The notes under the pieces are model-generated. The model was not told the DNA's origin. It ran no database searches and saw nothing but the letters and a program-made list of their open reading frames with translations. A stretch of DNA of 64,000 nt from Kribbella qitaiheensis (GTDB taxonomy: Bacteria > Actinomycetota > Actinomycetes > Propionibacteriales > Kribbellaceae): positions 4,154,001-4,218,000 of the forward strand of contig NZ_CP043661.1 of the NCBI RefSeq assembly GCF_014217565.1, given 5' to 3'. Below, piece after piece: positions 1 through 7,296 of the stretch. A program made the translations under genes and the position numbers. Positions within the stretch are counted from its first letter, which is position 1, and every line of letters starts with the position of its first letter.

Positions 1-117
1 CGACAGCGGGACGGTTTGGCCGGCATCGGTAGCCGATCCCTGCGGAGCCTCGTCGCGGCGGGCACGGCGGGCATCCAAATCGATCGGCTCAGGAACCTCG
101 TTCGGAAGCTCAGTCAT
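1..117 (-). CDS. N-terminus of a probable FtsK/SpoIIIE-like transfer protein (partial)
   Basis: An ATG at 117-115 opens a leftward frame that stays open to the window edge, giving 39 residues (MTELPNEVPEPIDLDARRAR and on). The acidic and arginine-rich, low-complexity start resembles the N-terminus of actinomycete conjugative-element FtsK/SpoIIIE proteins, which usually sit next to DUF2637 and DUF6284 genes as here. It begins 2 bp after the stop of the next gene, so it is the distal member of the operon. No catalytic part is visible. The family is inferred from context only. Confidence 0.5.
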   Translation of the reverse strand, partial: MTELPNEVPEPIDLDARRARRDEAPQGSATDAGQTVPLS

Positions 118-119
118 GG

Positions 120-371
120 TTAGTTCCCTCCACGGTCGAAGACGATCCGGAACGGCCCGACCCACAGGTAGGTGAGATCGGCTTCCTCCAAAGTGCTGAC
201 GGTGGTCATGGCGAGCGCCTTGCTTACGGCGTCTTGGTATTCATCCGGCCATCCGGCCATCGCTATCCGGACGCACGGTGTCATCGCGGCGATTGCGCCG
301 ATGAGGCTTGCGATCTCATCGATGTTGAAGTCGGTTGGCTCAGCCGGGGGCACGTCGTTGGGATTGGGCAT
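120..371 (-). CDS. Small hypothetical protein of the conjugative-element operon
   Basis: 83 residues starting MPNPNDVPPAEPTDFNIDEI. There is no signal peptide or membrane segment. The middle (IASLIGAIAAMTPCVRIAMA) looks helical and the C-terminus ends in hydrophobic beta-like residues. I chose the ATG at 371-369 because it lies one base after the stop of the DUF2637 gene; a longer frame exists but would run back into that gene. It is tightly packed between the DUF2637 gene and the FtsK-like gene, so it is probably translated from the same transcript. I do not recognise the family. Confidence 0.6.
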   Translation of the reverse strand: MPNPNDVPPAEPTDFNIDEIASLIGAIAAMTPCVRIAMAGWPDEYQDAVSKALAMTTVSTLEEADLTYLWVGPFRIVFDRGGN

Positions 372-372
372 G

Positions 373-1179
373 TCAGTTGTCCCCCTTCTGGGCGGGGCGG
401 GCGTGGATGAGGTGGGCCAGGGCTGCGCCCATCCCGAGCACGGCGACGGGCAGGCAGGCGACAACGGTGGTGATCTGCCAGGGCGCTCGGGTGACGCCAG
501 CGGCCTCTAGCAGGTGATAGGCGACCTGACCGAGCGCACCCAGAAGCAGGGCGCTCAGTGCGGACCACTTCGCGAACCGGCGAGCCGAGATCGGGACTCG
601 GCCGGACAGCCATACCCGCAGTGCGAATGCCGCATAGGTCTCCACGCCGATTGGCAACGTGATTGCGGAGTTGATTGTGAAGCCGTCCGCGATGCCGGGC
701 AGCGGGTGCACGACTCCGAAGCCGGTGAGTTCACCGAGCCCGACCCAGCCGGACCAGACCGCGACGAACGCAGGCAATGCCAGCAAGAGGACTGGCCAGG
801 AACGAACTAGTCGAACCTCCGATGGGGAAGCCGCGGGGACCTCCGCAGACAGGGTGAGTTCGGCAACCATCCCTAGGTCTGCGGGTGCCGTGACCTGCGG
901 AGATGCCCCCTCATCGACTGCGGCGGGAGTCTGAGCCGCCGCATCGTCGCGTCCGGCGTCGCCCGGGTCTGGCACCGAGCGCAGGTGAGGCTCGGCCGGT
1001 CCCGAGGTGGGTTCGGTGAGAGCGTCCAGGATGGTCCGGGCCTTGTCGGCGCCGATCCGGTATTCCTTCATGATCCGGTTGCGCGAGGGGAGGTTGCCCA
1101 GCTCGGCCGTGAGCTCGCGGGCGGCAGGGATCAGGTCCTCAACCGGCACCGGATAAGTGCTGCGGACCGGGGTGCTCAC
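373..1179 (-). CDS. DUF2637 (SpdB-like) membrane protein
   Basis: 268 residues. The first 55 look like a small helical DNA-binding-type region, followed by a disordered Pro/Ala/Asp-rich linker to about residue 125. Four membrane helices follow at about 129-150, 170-192, 204-225 and 236-258. This matches DUF2637 proteins, which are commonly encoded next to FtsK-like transfer genes in actinomycete integrative elements and plasmids, where related Spd proteins are linked to intramycelial spread. The GTG start overlaps the stop of the upstream DUF6284 gene by 4 bp, implying translational coupling. The transfer role is inferred from family and neighbours. Confidence 0.75.
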   Translation of the reverse strand: MSTPVRSTYPVPVEDLIPAARELTAELGNLPSRNRIMKEYRIGADKARTILDALTEPTSGPAEPHLRSVPDPGDAGRDDAAAQTPAAVDEGASPQVTAPADLGMVAELTLSAEVPAASPSEVRLVRSWPVLLLALPAFVAVWSGWVGLGELTGFGVVHPLPGIADGFTINSAITLPIGVETYAAFALRVWLSGRVPISARRFAKWSALSALLLGALGQVAYHLLEAAGVTRAPWQITTVVACLPVAVLGMGAALAHLIHARPAQKGDN

Positions 1180-1433
1180 GATGCCACCCGCTCACTGCCG
1201 GTACGCGTGGCGTTGTCGTCGGCCAGGTCGCGGGCGACAGCCAACACTCGGCGTTCGGCGCGGCGTACCCGTCGACGGTCCAGCACAGACACCGACTCCC
1301 CCAGCGTGATGCAGGCGATCTCGGCGTTGAGCAGATCCAGCTCGGCCGCGATCAGCGGCCATTCGTACTCGATCTCGGCCAGCTCAGCGGCGGTTGGTTC
1401 GTGGTCTTCGGCCTGAAAGGCGATGATGTTCAC
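1176..1433 (-). CDS. DUF6284 family protein
   Basis: 85 residues, GTG start. It has an acidic N-terminal half (HEPTAAELAEIEYEWPLIAA) and a basic end with several Arg pairs, the usual pattern of DUF6284, a small cytoplasmic family found beside DUF2637 genes in actinomycete mobile elements. Molecular function is unknown. It is the first gene of the leftward operon and is preceded by a 90-bp leader with a strong hairpin (1474-1505) and then the palindromic operator region. Its stop overlaps the start of the DUF2637 gene. Confidence 0.65.
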   Translation of the reverse strand: MNIIAFQAEDHEPTAAELAEIEYEWPLIAAELDLLNAEIACITLGESVSVLDRRRVRRAERRVLAVARDLADDNATRTGSERVAS

Positions 1434-1473
1434 GGGGTTGTACTCCTGTTCTCAGCGGACTAGTTCGACCCCT

Positions 1474-1505
1474 GACACCTCGGCGGCTACAACCGCCGGG
1501 GTGTC
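1474..1505 (-). promoter_or_regulatory. Leader hairpin of the DUF6284-DUF2637 operon
   Basis: A near-perfect inverted repeat: GACACC-T-CGGCGG, a six-base loop, then CCGCCG-G-GGTGTC. It lies between the palindromic operator (1525-1568) and the first gene of the leftward operon, so it would be in that operon's 5' leader. There is no U-run after it in the leftward direction. It could be an attenuator or an mRNA stability structure; neither is shown. Confidence 0.45.
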
Positions 1506-1524
1506 CCTTTCGGGATCCGATCTC

Positions 1525-1568
1525 GTGTTGCGCAACACTGTAGCGATACATGTATGAGTTGCGCAACT
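1525..1568. promoter_or_regulatory. Triple-palindrome operator in a divergent promoter region
   Basis: Three perfect palindromes in 44 bp: GTGTTGCGCAACAC at 1525-1538, ATACATGTAT at 1546-1555 and AGTTGCGCAACT at 1557-1568. The two TTGCGCAA sites have centres 31 bp apart, about three helical turns, so dimers would bind the same DNA face. The region separates the leftward operon from the rightward gene at 1590. Conjugative-element regulators (GntR-type KorSA/TraR class) commonly control such divergent promoters; which protein binds here is unknown. Confidence 0.55.
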
Positions 1569-1589
1569 GTGGCGCGGTATTCTGGGTTT

Positions 1590-1826
1590 GTGACTGACTT
1601 ACGTGATGACTTGGCAGCGGCCACCCGCCGCTACGAACGAACAGACGCGGCCCACGAAGCCGCCCGGCAAGAGGTGATGGCGGCCGTGCTCGCAGCGTTG
1701 CGAGCTGGCGTCCCGCCAACCGAGGTCGAGCGGCTCTCGCCGTTCACATCGGCGTACATCCGCAAGATGGCTCGGGCGGAGGGCATCCCCCCGGCCGCAC
1801 CGGGGCCCAAGCGCTCGACCAACTGA
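1590..1826 (+). CDS. Small hypothetical protein with a helical N-terminus and HTH-like middle
   Basis: 78 residues from a GTG at 1590; an in-frame ATG at 1554 would lie inside the palindromic operator. The first 35 residues are charged and helical. Residues about 40-65 (VPPTEVERLSPFTSAYIRKM) look like a recognition-helix region of a simple helix-turn-helix, and the end is Pro/Lys-rich. Small proteins of this shape often accompany actinomycete mobile-element regulators. It is transcribed away from the transfer operon. A regulatory role is a guess. Confidence 0.5.
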   Translation: MTDLRDDLAAATRRYERTDAAHEAARQEVMAAVLAALRAGVPPTEVERLSPFTSAYIRKMARAEGIPPAAPGPKRSTN

Positions 1827-2000
1827 GTGTGTTCGGCGGGTTGTGCTGATGAGCTGTTCGGCATGACTTGAGTCTTAGCGAGATCCAGTCTCGATCTAGC
1901 CCCGCGTGTATCTCATCTCCACCGTCCGTGACCCATCTGGTCTCATCCGTGTCTCATCGCGTTGATACGCTCGCGGCTCCAACGACCTCTGGGGGAGGCA

Positions 2001-2849
2001 ATGACCACCGAAACGGCGCTCAAGGTCCTGCTTCGGCAGCGGCACCTACAGGAGCACCGCGCCTTCTGCCGCGAATACGACAAGATCGCCCGGACGATCG
2101 ACCGCGAACTGGTCGGCAGCCACCCAAGCAAGGCGACCTTCTATCGATGGCTGTCTGGCAACCTGTCCGGCCTGCCTCATCCAAGTCACTGCCGCATCCT
2201 CGAAAGCATGCTCCCGGGCTGGACGGCTCAAGCGATTTTCGAACCATGGCCTGGCGAGGATGACCAGCCTTCGGATGCGCCCGCCGTTGCCGCTTCCGCA
2301 ATGCCGGCCGAATTGGCGGGCGTCACCGCGATCTACCCCAGTCGCACCGAGTTCTCCCACGAAATGCCGTCGACCAAGCTGTTCGACACCGCGATGACCG
2401 TCGACGCGATGGGCCTGTCGCTGAACCTGATCTGCCAGCAGTACCCGGATCTCAAGCTTCGGGCTTTGCTTCGCCGGGCATCCGTTCGGCTGCTCTTCCT
2501 GGACCCGGACGGCGATTCGATCAAACGCCGGAACATCGAAGAGGGCCACGAAGACGGCCACCTGTCTGCCTGGTCCATCGGCAACATCAACATCATGAGA
2601 CGTCTGCGCGAAGACCTGCCGCCAGAGGCCGCCGAGCGGCTTCAGCTCCGGATGTACGACGAGACGATCCGTTTCAACCTGATGTTCATCGACAACGAAC
2701 TGGGCATCATGCAGACCTACCTACCGGCCCTGCGCGGACTCGACTCCCCAACGTTCATGATGCGGCCGACCGGTCCTGACGGCACCGACCTGTACTCCGT
2801 GTACGCCCACGTCTTCAGCTCACTCTGGGAACGAGGCAAAACCCTGTGA
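2001..2849 (+). CDS. DUF5919 helix-turn-helix protein
   Basis: 282 residues. The start ATG at 2001 is preceded by GGGGGAGG at 1991-1998, so the longer upstream frame is not used. Residues 1-75 form a helix-turn-helix-like region (SKATFYRWLSGNLSGLPHPS). The remainder from about residue 110 matches the DUF5919 pattern, with conserved stretches such as GLSLNLICQQYPDLKL, YDETIRFNLMFIDNELGIMQ and DSPTFM; this part resembles phospholipase-D-like or sensory folds seen in related families. It ends with GTGA shared with the next gene, an inositol monophosphatase, so the two are coupled. Ligand and targets are unknown. Confidence 0.7.
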   Translation: MTTETALKVLLRQRHLQEHRAFCREYDKIARTIDRELVGSHPSKATFYRWLSGNLSGLPHPSHCRILESMLPGWTAQAIFEPWPGEDDQPSDAPAVAASAMPAELAGVTAIYPSRTEFSHEMPSTKLFDTAMTVDAMGLSLNLICQQYPDLKLRALLRRASVRLLFLDPDGDSIKRRNIEEGHEDGHLSAWSIGNINIMRRLREDLPPEAAERLQLRMYDETIRFNLMFIDNELGIMQTYLPALRGLDSPTFMMRPTGPDGTDLYSVYAHVFSSLWERGKTL

Positions 2850-3655
2850 CCGACCTCCCCGCACTCCTGGCGACAGCTAGCGAGGCCACCGACAGAGCCA
2901 GCACGATCATCAGATCCCGTCAGCCCGGCGACCTGACAGCCAAGGGCGATCGCGACATGGCCTCCGAGGTCGACTACGCCGTAGAACAAGCCCTGCGGTC
3001 CTTCCTAGCCGATGCAACGCCGGAGATTGGCTTCCTCGGTGAAGAAGAGGGCCGGACCGCAGGCAAATCCGATGAACTGCTGTGGGTTCTCGACCCGGTC
3101 GACGGAACCGTGAATTTCGTGCACGGCATGCCCCTGGTCGCCGTGTCGCTCGGCCTGGTCGCCGGAGACCGTTCGATCCTCGGCGTTATCGAGATGCCCT
3201 TCCTCGGTAAGCATTACGCCGCCGCAGACGGCCTAGGCGCCACCTGCAACGGCCAGCCAATCCACCGCAGTACTTGTGCCAGCCTCAGCGATTCCCTCAT
3301 CGCCATAGGTGACTACGCCGTTGGAACCAGCGCTCCCGAGCGCAACCAAGTACGGCTCGCATTGACCGCACTGCTCGCTGCGAACGTCCAGCGCATCCGG
3401 ATGCTAGGCACAGCCGCAACCGATCTCGCGTGGGTTGCTGAGGGCAACCTCGACGCCTCAGTGATGTTCACCAACAAGCCGTGGGACACCAGTGCGGGAG
3501 TCCTTATCGCCCGTGAGGCTGGCGTCCAGGTGCTCGACGTCGACGGATCGCAGCACACCTTCAATTCGACCGGCACAGTGGCCGTCGCAACTCCGCTCGC
3601 AGCCGAACTGATGGACCTCATCCAGCAAGCCCAGTCGGCGACAGTTCCGCACTGA
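2846..3655 (+). CDS. Inositol monophosphatase family protein
   Basis: 269 residues. Family motifs are visible: GEEEG at 65-69, the metal-binding LDPVDGTVNF at 82-91 and NKPWDTSAG at 210-218. The enzyme class is Mg-dependent and Li-sensitive, acting on inositol-1-phosphate, histidinol-phosphate or related sugar phosphates; the substrate cannot be told from sequence. The GTG start overlaps the stop of the DUF5919 gene by 4 bp (GTGA), a strong sign of coupled expression. DUF5919-phosphatase pairs recur in actinomycetes, suggesting that the regulator senses the substrate or product. Confidence 0.85.
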   Translation: MTDLPALLATASEATDRASTIIRSRQPGDLTAKGDRDMASEVDYAVEQALRSFLADATPEIGFLGEEEGRTAGKSDELLWVLDPVDGTVNFVHGMPLVAVSLGLVAGDRSILGVIEMPFLGKHYAAADGLGATCNGQPIHRSTCASLSDSLIAIGDYAVGTSAPERNQVRLALTALLAANVQRIRMLGTAATDLAWVAEGNLDASVMFTNKPWDTSAGVLIAREAGVQVLDVDGSQHTFNSTGTVAVATPLAAELMDLIQQAQSATVPH

Positions 3656-3689
3656 GCGTTGGTTCGGCGTGGCGGCGTCGATGCAGGGA

Positions 3690-4121
3690 TCAGGACGCCG
3701 TCACACCTGCTCTGTAAGACACCACCTCAGGCACCGCGAGCACGCGCGTCTTCGTGAGGCGCTCGAAGTGACGCTTGATCATCGGCGGCGGTCCGAGGAC
3801 GGAGAAGTGCAGCATGCTGGGCAGCAGAACCGCGCTGACGCTGTCTTGCATCGCGTCGGCAACGAGTGCCTCGAACGCGGCGGGCCAAGTTTCGATTTGC
3901 TCGACGTACAACGTGCCAAGCGTGAAGCCTTCCACCCGGGCGAAGTAGGCCAGGCGTTCTTTCGCGTACCGGGCCTCGGTCTGTGTCATCAACAGGTGCT
4001 GGCGCATATAGCCGATCACCACCAGGCCGTCACGCTCGTCAGCGGTCGTCGTCTCGGAGACGCCGGAAGTGATCGTTGAGTCGCCGGAGCCATCGGGATA
4101 GAAGCTGTCGGAGTCGTTCAC
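3690..4121 (-). CDS. Serine-recombinase-like small protein lacking the catalytic Ser region
   Basis: 143 residues, GTG start. Residues about 33-130 follow the resolvase catalytic fold: VVIGYMRQHL, then EGFTLGTLYVEQIETWPAAF, then VSAVLLPSMLHFSVLG and a helix with MIKRHFERL. True serine recombinases begin GYxRVST; here the Ser-Thr is replaced by HLLM and no DNA-binding C-terminus follows, so it is probably not an active recombinase. Such short resolvase-like proteins are scattered in actinomycete accessory regions. It starts 3 bp after a 30-residue membrane peptide gene. Confidence 0.55.
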   Translation of the reverse strand: MNDSDSFYPDGSGDSTITSGVSETTTADERDGLVVIGYMRQHLLMTQTEARYAKERLAYFARVEGFTLGTLYVEQIETWPAAFEALVADAMQDSVSAVLLPSMLHFSVLGPPPMIKRHFERLTKTRVLAVPEVVSYRAGVTAS

Positions 4122-4124
4122 GCA

Positions 4125-4217
4125 CTATCGCCCCGCCATGTCGCGTAGGCAATCGACAACCATCAGTACGGCGAGCAAGCCGGTTGCGATCGAAAGCACG
4201 ACCATTTCCGCATTCAT
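4125..4217 (-). CDS. 30-residue single-span membrane peptide
   Basis: ATG at 4217-4215 to TAG at 4127-4125 encodes a peptide with an acidic N-terminus (MNAE), about 17 hydrophobic residues and a charged tail VDCLRDMAGR, the layout of a single membrane helix. The stop lies 3 bp before the GTG of the recombinase-like gene, so they are probably cotranscribed. It could be a leader peptide, a small membrane regulator or a type I toxin-like peptide; no family is recognised. Confidence 0.4.
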   Translation of the reverse strand: MNAEMVVLSIATGLLAVLMVVDCLRDMAGR

Positions 4218-4271
4218 GGCATGAGCCTAGAAATTGGCGGCCGTCCACAGCTACGGAATCGCGATTAGTTG

Positions 4272-5121
4272 CTATGCGATCTCGTCAAGAATGCTGACAA
4301 GTAAACTTCTCGCCTCACGCCCATAGAGGGCGGGCAGGCGCAGGCGTTCGAACATGCGCAGATACAACCCGATTTCTTGTGGCTGGGTGACATCGATACT
4401 CGCGGTCGGCGTTTCGAGCTGCACCAGCTTGTCGTCATAGATCCAGAACCCTGTCGAACCGACGACCTTCCGGTCCGACCGCAGCGGCACAATCCCCACC
4501 GAAACATTCGGCAGGGACATCACGGACATAAGCCGGTCGAGTTGGCCGGCCATCGTCTCCGATGAACCGAACTGGGTCCGAACCGCTGCCTCTTCGAGGA
4601 CCACCGAGAACCGCTTGTCGCTGCGGTAGAGCACCGATTGACTCGCCATCCGGGCTTCCACGGCGGCGTCTAGGTCGTTGCGGGTGTCGAGGAACTCGAT
4701 CCAGAACGACAGCAACGCCCGTGCGTATCCGGCCGTCTGGAAGATCCCCGGGATGACGTTGTGCTCATAGACCAGGAACCGGCCCTGTCCGCTCATGACG
4801 GGCTGACAGGGAATGAATGAGCTGCCGCAGTCCGGCTCGGGTCTGGCGGCGAAGTTCCAGATACATCGACTCGACCGTGCGTGCCTGGGCGATGAGGTCA
4901 GGCACCTCGTCATCTGCGCCACAGGCAGCGCACCACATCCGGATGTCGAGATCCGACAGGCCTTGAACGCCGGTCTCCATCTTGCTGACACGCGTGAAAT
5001 GCCAGCCTGTCGCGGCCGCGATGTCGCGACCGGACAGACCGGCATCCTTGCGCAGTTCCCTGAGCCGTAGCCCGAGAGCTTCCTGCGCCTGTTTCGCTGC
5101 GCTAGATGGGGTCGTACTCAC
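4272..5121 (-). pseudogene. XRE helix-turn-helix/DUF5753 regulator, frameshifted
   Basis: The N-terminal half (GTG at 5121) has an XRE helix-turn-helix: LGLRLRELRKDAGLSGRDIA then TGWHFTRVSKMETG. The second half, in another frame, is a DUF5753 domain: VIPGIFQTAGYARALL, FSVVLEEAAVRTQFG, GIVPLRSDRKV. One extra base near 4780-4785 (GGCC context) breaks the gene; removing it gives a normal-length protein of about 283 residues reading through ERTGRFLVYEHN. It overlaps the end of the DUF6879 gene. These regulators are abundant in actinomycetes and normally pair with a small DUF397 protein; here the partners are DUF6879 and a 64-residue protein. Confidence 0.8.
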
Positions 5122-5620
5122 TGTGAGGTATCGCCAGCGCCCATACAGCGTCGAACGCGGTACGGCATAGCTCGATGTCCCTTGAATCGGTCGATGTCGT
5201 GAACGCCGTGTTCAGCCCAGCTCCGGAATAGTGCAAGAACACGACCAGCTCGTCGTCGAGTAGATAGAAGTCGTTCCCCGGCAGACACGTCGACGAGGTT
5301 CGCCGTCGCGGAACCCACCGAATATCCTCACCCGCCTCCACCATCGGATGGGCGATGCTCCGCGACCACCGCTGATACTCACTCAACGGCTCAGACACGA
5401 CCCTGGCCCGGCGCACCGACCGGCCAGCCTTCACGTGCTCCCGCAGCTCCGCACACCACTCATCCAGCCACGCGAGATCATCCGGCTCACCCGCAGCCCA
5501 CTTCGCCATGTACGGAAGCTCGGTCATCGTGCCGTAGGCATCACGGGTCTCGAGGTGAGCCGAACTCTCCTGAAACGAGTCCAGCAGCCTGGAAAACTCG
5601 CCCTCCGAAATCTCGTGCAC
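5102..5620 (-). CDS. DUF6879 family protein
   Basis: 172 residues. It matches the DUF6879 layout: SAHLETRDAYG, then RSVRRARVVSEPLSEYQRW, then VEAGEDIRWVPR, NDFYLLDDELVVFLHYSG and a terminal IPHSEYDPI. It is a cytoplasmic protein with no known enzyme activity. DUF6879 genes are usually found directly beside XRE/DUF5753 regulators, as here, where the regulator start lies inside its last 20 bp. A partner or antagonist role for the regulator is inferred from this association. Confidence 0.75.
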   Translation of the reverse strand: MHEISEGEFSRLLDSFQESSAHLETRDAYGTMTELPYMAKWAAGEPDDLAWLDEWCAELREHVKAGRSVRRARVVSEPLSEYQRWSRSIAHPMVEAGEDIRWVPRRRTSSTCLPGNDFYLLDDELVVFLHYSGAGLNTAFTTSTDSRDIELCRTAFDAVWALAIPHSEYDPI

Positions 5621-5627
5621 GATCCTC

Positions 5628-5822
5628 CTACTTGAAGAACTGAATCATCCGATCCGGAATCTCCACCGCCGACTCCCCAGCCGGAAGATTCAGCGTAGCC
5701 AACGCGTCCGGATCATCAATGACCCACCCCTGCACCACCCAACTATCCCGATCCGTCTTGTAAATCGTCGGCGAGTTCTTCGGATTCGACGCCGGATCCC
5801 CACCAACAAACGTGAGCTCCAT
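5628..5822 (-). CDS. 64-residue partner protein of the DUF6879 cassette
   Basis: 64 residues from the ATG at 5822: MELTFVGGDPASNPKNSPTI, then YKTDRDSWVVQGWVIDDPDA and a terminal VEIPDRMIQFF. It is a compact beta-rich protein without signal peptide. The start has a GGGAGG-rich sequence upstream; longer in-frame extensions lack such support. The same type of small protein precedes DUF6879 and XRE genes in other actinomycetes, so I treat the three as one cassette (5822 to 4272). Function is unknown. Confidence 0.65.
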   Translation of the reverse strand: MELTFVGGDPASNPKNSPTIYKTDRDSWVVQGWVIDDPDALATLNLPAGESAVEIPDRMIQFFK

Positions 5823-6052
5823 AATCCCCAACCTCCCAATGAAATTGCACTTTGTTGACGCCAACCAGCCTGACGTCCCCAACAGTTGCCCGTCAAGAGG
5901 GATTGCGAAAAGTTGCGATGAACGATTTTGAGTTTGCTCACCATGGAGATACCTCGCGGCTGAGCAGAAAGGTACGGTCACCGCATATCGGCGCTCGCCC
6001 AGAAGCCAGGGTCCACTCAGTCATCGACTGGCGAGGCGGTAGCGTTCCAGCC

Positions 6053-6574
6053 ATGACATTGATGGCGTGGTTCTCGGCCTGCTGGGGACGGTCGGTGGAT
6101 TGGGGATCAGTTGCCGAGTGGGTCGGTGGACTCGGCACTACCGGTGCCCTGCTGCTCGGCCTTCGCATCCTCGCTCGCGACCAGAACAACGCCGAACGAG
6201 CGCAAATGGATCAGATCGGCTGGTGGTACGGCACGCACAAGGTCCGGTGGGGCTGGATCGTCGCCAACAACAGCACCCTTCCGGTGCACGTATGGTTCGA
6301 GCCATCCACGACCGAGACGCCCCTCTTCTTCAACGGCCCCGTATCCACGGGTGCCCTCGCCAGAACCGGACAGGTCGTCGGCCCAGGCGAAACCTTCGTC
6401 TTCTATGTTGCCGATGCTCAGGGCCGTCGCGACGCTAGCCAGAAGATGGCGAAGCGCTCAGTTGTCATAGACAACGCGGGTCGTCAGTGGGAGCACCAGT
6501 TCGGGAAGGGCTGGATCTTGCTGCCAAAACGCCGGTCCATCACGATTGAACTCGACACTGAAGTTGGGGGCTGA
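6053..6574 (+). CDS. Single-pass membrane protein of unknown function
   Basis: 173 residues. The N-terminus holds one probable membrane helix (VAEWVGGLGTTGALLLGLRI, about 19-38). A soluble beta-rich domain with several Trp and Phe follows (GWIVANNSTLPVHVWFEPST and PGETFVFYVADAQG), which suggests an immunoglobulin-like or lipocalin-like fold. An upstream in-frame extension to 5852 lacks sense as a protein, so the ATG at 6053 is preferred; 6062 is an alternative. The stop is 2 bp before the next gene, so they form an operon. GC content is lower than in the chromosomal part. Confidence 0.5.
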   Translation: MTLMAWFSACWGRSVDWGSVAEWVGGLGTTGALLLGLRILARDQNNAERAQMDQIGWWYGTHKVRWGWIVANNSTLPVHVWFEPSTTETPLFFNGPVSTGALARTGQVVGPGETFVFYVADAQGRRDASQKMAKRSVVIDNAGRQWEHQFGKGWILLPKRRSITIELDTEVGG

Positions 6575-6576
6575 TC

Positions 6577-7044
6577 GTGAACAGCAAGAAACACAGCGAG
6601 AGCGAAACAGCAGGCGCAGTCGCTGGGATAATCGCAGAAATAGCATCTAAAGGGACACCGGGTGTCGGGCCAGCCGTCGCATTGACGATATCCGCCGTGC
6701 TTAAATCTGTCCAAATCGCGCGGATCAAACGAATGTCAGAGACCATTGAAATAGCAATGGACCTGATGGATGTCGGACTTGAGATATTCGAGGAACGCGC
6801 CGCAGAATACGACTCCCGCCTAGAGTTGCTCGCGCAGGTTCTGGAGACCGCAACACACACCACAATGCCAGAAAAAATCCGCGCACTAAGCAAGATCTTG
6901 GCCCACGGTTTCTTGGATGACCAGGACGGGATTGCACGGGCGCGCATACTTGCTGCAGCCTTGGGCGACATTGAAGGACCCCACATCCGCGTACTTGCAT
7001 TGCTGAAGTCGGAACCGCATCCCCGGCCCCGGCACGACTCATGA
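6577..7044 (+). CDS. Helical hypothetical protein, probably frameshifted near its end
   Basis: 155 residues from a GTG. There is a hydrophobic stretch at about 28-45 (GVGPAVALTISAVLKSVQIA), then long amphipathic helices with YDSRLELLAQVLETATHT and IRALSKILAHGFLDDQDGIA. The frame ends in an unlikely run, PHPRPRHDS. Dropping one C from CATCCCCGGCCCC at about 7018-7030 continues it for 80 more sensible codons to 7285, giving about 235 residues. Family not recognised. It is cotranscribed with the membrane protein just upstream. Confidence 0.5.
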   Translation: MNSKKHSESETAGAVAGIIAEIASKGTPGVGPAVALTISAVLKSVQIARIKRMSETIEIAMDLMDVGLEIFEERAAEYDSRLELLAQVLETATHTTMPEKIRALSKILAHGFLDDQDGIARARILAAALGDIEGPHIRVLALLKSEPHPRPRHDS

Positions 7045-7285
7045 AGCGATCGCGACAATTCAAGACGGCGACCCCGAGCCCCCGCCCCCGGCTGGGTGGA
7101 ACGTCGACGAACTCGGTGAACGACTCGCGCAAGACGCAGTGATAATGCCCGCGATACTGGCGGTACTCTCCGGCCACGGATTAGCGACCACGGGCGTCCC
7201 TGGGCCAGCGGAAATGTGGGAGATCGTCGCGACTTACCGAGTCACACCCCTCGGATCTCTTTGCCTCGACTTATTAGAACTTTAA
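7045..7285 (+). other. Probable C-terminal continuation of the 6577 gene in another frame
   Basis: From about 7043 the second frame reads EAIATIQDGDPEPPPPAGWN, then VDELGERLAQDAVIMPAILA, then MWEIVATYRVTPLGSLCLDL, ending at TAA 7283-7285. It has no start of its own and protein-like composition, so it is best explained as the end of the preceding gene displaced by a one-base insertion. Removing the extra C restores a helical protein of about 235 residues. Confidence 0.5.
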
Positions 7286-7296
7286 CGTCTGCGGAA

